From: Candidatus Acidiferrales bacterium
GTDB taxonomy: Bacteria; Acidobacteriota; Terriglobia; Acidoferrales; UBA7541
Direction of reading: 5' to 3'
Length of the DNA stretch: 8,909 bases
Assembly (NCBI GenBank): GCA_030043155.1
Contig: JASHYE010000192.1
Coordinates: 1 to 8,909 of the forward strand
Numbering within the stretch: the first letter of the stretch is position 1; each line of letters begins with the position of its first letter. The notes beneath the pieces are model-generated. The model worked only from the letters and a program-made list of their open reading frames with translations. It made no database searches and had not been told where the DNA came from. Shown one piece after another: positions 5,683 to 8,909 of this stretch. Made by a program: the position numbers and the translations under genes.

Positions 5683-7410
5683 GTGAATTTTCGATTGATT
5701 CGCGCGTTCCTCCCTGTGATGGCTGTTCTCGCGCTTGCAGTTTCGTCTCTTGCCGCTGAACCACGCATGGGCAGGATTTCCGGAGTGGTGCTCGATGAGG
5801 CCGGAATGCCTCAGATGGGAGCCACAGTCGTGATTGCCAGCGAATCGTTAATTGCTGCTGATGGTGTACACCTGTTCACCAATGGCAACGGCCGGTTCAT
5901 CTCCGGCACGCTTTCTCCGGGCGCTTACATGGTCCGCGTGACGTTAGCCGGCTTTCTGCCTGCGCTTCGCGCCGATGTGCTGGTTAACAACCGCGAGACT
6001 ACCAATGTTCGAATTGAAATGGGTTCCGTGTTCAGCGGGTTGGCGGATTTGCACCAGCGCCCTGACCAGCATCCTGAGAATGATGACTGGGGCTGGGTCC
6101 TTCGCGCTGCCGCCGCCACGCGACCGATTCTTCGCTGGCAGGAACTTCCCCGCTCCTCGGATGATCCGAGCGCTGATCCTTTTACAGAGGACACTCTGAA
6201 CCAAGACAAATGGCAAAGCCGTTTGGATGTCAGTTCCGGCGTACGCCCCGGGTCGGCAACCAGTTTCTCTGACTCGCCGGCAACCGCTGTTGCTTACCAG
6301 GAGAGTGTTGGGGCAAGCGGGCAACTGCTTTTTGCAGGTCAATTCAGTTACGAAAGCGAGAGCCCCAACGGCGGTTTTGCAGCGATTTGGCTGCCCACTG
6401 GGGACAGCAAAGATGGACCCGTCAGCAGTGCCGTTGTTCGTCAATCGCGCCTCGGATTCGATGGCCCGCTTTTCCGCGGCGTCCGTTTCGATCAACAGGG
6501 CGTTTTGGCTCTGGATGACAACGTAACGATCCGTTACGGCGCCGAGTATTTGCTCACCACGCTCGATAATGCCACTGCGGATGGTGTGCGCCCGCGCGCC
6601 GAACTAGCCGTTCAGCTCCCACATGAATGGCAGGCCTCCCTGCTCGTGGCCTCCCGTCCCTGGCCCGAGCAAAGTCCCGAAACCGTTGCGCCGCTCGAGT
6701 CCGCAGTCGATTCATTCGACGCCTTCCCCACGATGCTCTTCCGCAATGGCCGTCCGCTTCTTGAGAGCGGCTGGCATGAGGAAGTGGCACTGCAGCACAT
6801 GGTTCAAAAGAATGGTCGCGTCCTGGTTGCCGCGTTTCACGACCGTTCGAGTAACATGGCCGTTTATGGTCAGGGAAGCGCTTTGGCCAACAATTCGGAT
6901 TTTCTGCAGGACTTTTTCTCCGACGGTTTCGCCTATGACTCTGGCAATGCCGATTCGTATGGAATGCGGGCCGCCTATCAGGAGAAATTCTCGGATAACG
7001 TTTCTGCCACCCTCGTGTACGCCTGGGCCGGCGCTCTCAGTCCGCTCAGCCAAATGGCCCCCGATTCCGATCTTCGCGATATTCTCGCGATCCGCCAGTT
7101 GAATAGCATCGCCGGCTCCGTTTCGTCGAAAGTGCCTGTGACGAAAACGGACGTCACCGCCGGATACAAATGGATTGACGGCACTGCGGTCTCACGTCAG
7201 GACGAATTCGGCGAAGCCTACTTTGGTGTTGACCCCTACCTGAACATTATTGTTCGTCAACCCATTCCGTGTATGCATCACATGCAGGCCGTCGCGGATT
7301 TTGGCAATCTGCTTGCGCAGGGGTACGTGCCTATAACCACTCGCGATGGATCCGTAGTATTGGTCTCCGCCTACCGTACTTTTCGAGGGGGTATCAGCGT
7401 TCAGTTCTGA
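5683..7410 (+). CDS. Carboxypeptidase-regulatory-like domain protein, probable short outer-membrane barrel
   Basis: This 575-residue protein starts at GTG. A Sec signal peptide is visible (hydrophobic 8-23, cleavage after LAA at about residue 25). Residues 30-113 form a carboxypeptidase-D regulatory-like beta-sandwich: GRISGVVLDEAGMPQMGATV, then a TNGNGRFISGTLSPGAYMVRV block and FLPALRADVLVNNRETTNVRIEM. Next comes a DDWGWVLRAAAATRPILRW motif (134-152), which I recognise from related acidobacterial proteins. From about 200 to the end, alternating polar/hydrophobic strands rich in Tyr, Gly and Arg suggest an outer-membrane barrel. The chain ends TFRGGISVQF, and a terminal phenylalanine is the usual signal for barrel assembly by BamA. 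No TonB box or plug domain is visible, and the length is well below that of TonB-dependent receptors with the same N-terminal domain. The close spacing to the GWxTD gene implies co-expression. Function is unknown; a plug-less porin-like or scaffold barrel is inference. Confidence 0.8.
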   Translation: MNFRLIRAFLPVMAVLALAVSSLAAEPRMGRISGVVLDEAGMPQMGATVVIASESLIAADGVHLFTNGNGRFISGTLSPGAYMVRVTLAGFLPALRADVLVNNRETTNVRIEMGSVFSGLADLHQRPDQHPENDDWGWVLRAAAATRPILRWQELPRSSDDPSADPFTEDTLNQDKWQSRLDVSSGVRPGSATSFSDSPATAVAYQESVGASGQLLFAGQFSYESESPNGGFAAIWLPTGDSKDGPVSSAVVRQSRLGFDGPLFRGVRFDQQGVLALDDNVTIRYGAEYLLTTLDNATADGVRPRAELAVQLPHEWQASLLVASRPWPEQSPETVAPLESAVDSFDAFPTMLFRNGRPLLESGWHEEVALQHMVQKNGRVLVAAFHDRSSNMAVYGQGSALANNSDFLQDFFSDGFAYDSGNADSYGMRAAYQEKFSDNVSATLVYAWAGALSPLSQMAPDSDLRDILAIRQLNSIAGSVSSKVPVTKTDVTAGYKWIDGTAVSRQDEFGEAYFGVDPYLNIIVRQPIPCMHHMQAVADFGNLLAQGYVPITTRDGSVVLVSAYRTFRGGISVQF

Positions 7411-7611
7411 ATTTCGCTATTTCAGCTATACCAGATTTGGAATTGAGCTTCCGAAATTTGGAATTTGTAGCACCCCTGGAACCCGCTGTCATTTAGCTAT
7501 AAGATTTCAAGCTGCTTATGCAGAGTCTGACCTACGTCTTATGGAAATCAACGTGCAGTGAATCGCCATGGTGCGGTGTAGGCGGACCTGTCCACGACTA
7601 AAATCGCCATC
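7411..7611 (+). promoter_or_regulatory. Intergenic region before the PDZ sensor gene
   Basis: These 201 bases are visibly more A/T-rich than the flanking genes. They hold a 10-base direct repeat (listed separately) and an imperfect palindrome, TTCCGAAATTTGGAA, at 7449-7463. TATAAG at 7498-7503 resembles a -10 box but lacks a -35 at proper spacing. No strong terminator with a T-run follows the stop at 7410. No gene is seen here. Confidence 0.45.
7435..7465 (+). repeat. Two copies of ATTTGGAATT, 21 bases apart
   Basis: Exact copies of ATTTGGAATT lie at 7435-7444 and 7456-7465, so the start-to-start distance is 21 bases, two turns of the helix. Same-face spacing of direct repeats is typical of response-regulator or activator sites, but no protein can be named. 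The copies also overlap GGAA/TTCC inverted elements that could fold as small hairpins. Confidence 0.5.
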
Positions 7612-8909
7612 ATGAATGATAGTCCGCGAACTCGACTTACTGCTGTCCTGCTGGCGGTGCTGACGCTGGTAGCGGTTGTGTTTGGTGTGCTCAATTACCG
7701 CCAGCGTTCCCGTTTTGAACTGCCCGATGATGGGGTAACTTGGCTGGATACATCCACGGGCGTTCAAGCCTGGCACATTGAATCCGGTTCACCCGCCGCT
7801 ATCTCAGGGATAAAAACAGGTGACGTTGTCATCTCCATCGCTGGCGTTCATATTCTTCGCGCCACGCAGGTAACTCAGCAGCTTTGGCGCGCCGGAGTCT
7901 GGACGCGAGTTCCTTATCAACTGACGCGCGAGGGTGTCTCGTTTCAGGCGAACATCGTCACCGCACCGGCCACCCGCCCCAATCTTATTTGGAACTGCTT
8001 CGCCATTGTCTCACTTCTATATCTTTTCATCGGTGTTTTCGTTTTTGCGCGTCGCTGGACGGCTCCGCGCGCAGTTCATTTCTATCTCTTTTGTCTCGTC
8101 TCTATTATTGCTTATGCCTTCCATTACAGCGGCAAGCTCAACTCGTTCGATTGGAGCATTTACTGGTCCAACGTCGTCGCTTTGTTGTTGCAAGGTGCTC
8201 TGCTTGTTCATTTCGCGCTGGTCTTTCCGACCCGCCGCGTCCGCAATCTGAAATGGTGGCTCGGCTTAGTCTACGCGATCCCGGCAGGCATGCTTCTTCT
8301 GCACATCAGCGTGGCCACCGCCGCTCTCGACTTGATGCCGTCCATCCAGAGCCGCTTCTTCCTCGATCAAGTTGAGCTAGGCTACTCAGGGTTTTATTTC
8401 CTCGCTGCCGCTTTCATTTTTCTTTTCAGCTATCGCCGCGCGCCCACGGGCCTGCTGCGGCAGCAGTTGAAATGGGTAACATTCGGAACGTTCACTGGCA
8501 CGGTTCCTTTTCTATGCTGCTACATTCTTCCGTTCATGAGCGGCGTGGTGCCTTCGGAGTGGATGACGCTCTCGGCCTTCTCCCTCGTTCTGATACCCCT
8601 TTGCTTCGGCTATGCCATCGTGCGCTATCGGTTGATGGACGTCGACATCATCTTCAAGCGCGGCATTGCTTACACTCTTGCTACCGCTTCGGTGATCGCC
8701 GTTTATTTCGCGATCGTCGCCGGCATCGGATTGCTCTTTCATTCCACGGGTTCAGTTGGTTCGATTGGCACAATCATTGCGATCGTCATCGCCGCATTTC
8801 TGTTCCAGCCTCTGCGAGACTGGATGCAGGCGCGCCTCGACCATTTTTTTTACCGCGACCGCCTGAACTACCGTCGCACGCTAATCGAATTTGGCCGCAC
8901 TCTGACGAA
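7612..8909 (+). CDS. PDZ-domain multi-pass membrane sensor, N-terminal part (probable histidine kinase or phosphatase)
   Basis: The frame is open from the ATG at 7612 to the window end: 432 full codons and two bases. An in-frame TAG lies 12 codons upstream, so 7612 is the first ATG. No clear ribosome site is seen. TM1 is at about 11-28. A PDZ-like domain (about 40-118) carries WHIESGSPAAISGIKTGDVVISIAGV, with the usual GSPA-x-x-x-G-x-x-x-GD pattern. About nine further helices follow (126-147, 153-171, 182-205, 213-235, 258-275, 287-308, 316-335, 352-377, 383-400). YAIVRYRLMDVDIIFKRG (334-351) and RLDHFFYRDRLNYRR (408-422) are signatures I associate with N-terminal membrane regions of acidobacterial and PrsK-like sensor kinases. 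With TM1 anchoring it, the PDZ domain is probably outside the cytoplasm. A GAF, histidine-kinase or SpoIIE-type output domain is expected past the window end but cannot be seen. It may respond to envelope state. Confidence 0.8.
   Translation, partial: MNDSPRTRLTAVLLAVLTLVAVVFGVLNYRQRSRFELPDDGVTWLDTSTGVQAWHIESGSPAAISGIKTGDVVISIAGVHILRATQVTQQLWRAGVWTRVPYQLTREGVSFQANIVTAPATRPNLIWNCFAIVSLLYLFIGVFVFARRWTAPRAVHFYLFCLVSIIAYAFHYSGKLNSFDWSIYWSNVVALLLQGALLVHFALVFPTRRVRNLKWWLGLVYAIPAGMLLLHISVATAALDLMPSIQSRFFLDQVELGYSGFYFLAAAFIFLFSYRRAPTGLLRQQLKWVTFGTFTGTVPFLCCYILPFMSGVVPSEWMTLSAFSLVLIPLCFGYAIVRYRLMDVDIIFKRGIAYTLATASVIAVYFAIVAGIGLLFHSTGSVGSIGTIIAIVIAAFLFQPLRDWMQARLDHFFYRDRLNYRRTLIEFGRTLT

Noticed and set aside
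7516..7776. Minus-strand 86-codon frame across the sensor start
   Set aside because: It has no motif or ribosome site and overlaps the N-terminus and PDZ start of the sensor on the other strand.
7884..8375. 163-codon plus-strand frame within the sensor region
   Set aside because: It is out of frame with the 432-codon PDZ/membrane reading frame, which contains clear motifs. This one is Arg/Ser-rich and shadow-like.

Overview
The window suggests an uncultured Acidobacteriota-like soil or sediment bacterium. This rests on gene content, not on any marker gene: a GWxTD-domain secreted protein paired with a carboxypeptidase-regulatory-like outer-membrane protein, a secreted DUF1579-like protein, a MacA/MacB-type efflux pair, and a PDZ plus polytopic-membrane sensor are a familiar combination there. 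Base composition is moderately GC-rich. No RNA genes, insertion sequences or CRISPR arrays were seen.

Layout. (1) 1-240 (+): C-terminal end of an M20-family metallopeptidase. (2) 255-887 (-): secreted DUF1579-like protein, converging on the peptidase. (3) 999-1444 (+): a hicB-hicA toxin-antitoxin pair with antitoxin first. The antitoxin is intact, but the toxin reading frame is broken by one missing base near codon 11. (4) 1450-3638 (-): a two-gene efflux unit of membrane-fusion adaptor followed by ABC ATPase. No permease gene follows; the toxin-antitoxin pair occupies that position on the opposite strand. (5) 3639-3972: a 334-base divergent control region with a near-consensus sigma-70 promoter (TTGACG, 17 bases, TAGAAT) driving the rightward genes. 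(6) 3973-7410 (+): a probable two-gene operon of a secreted GWxTD protein and a short outer-membrane barrel-like protein, 18 bases apart. (7) 7411-7611: a control region with a repeated 10-mer at 21-base spacing. (8) 7612 to the window end (+): the N-terminal 432 codons of a PDZ-domain, roughly ten-helix membrane sensor whose output domain lies outside the window.

How the genes may work together (inference). Most products are placed in the envelope: secreted, inner-membrane-anchored, outer-membrane barrel, and a membrane sensor with a probably extracytoplasmic PDZ domain. The GWxTD/barrel pair is the least understood part and the best candidate for an undescribed envelope module. The broken hicA and the permease-less efflux unit are the clearest structural oddities.
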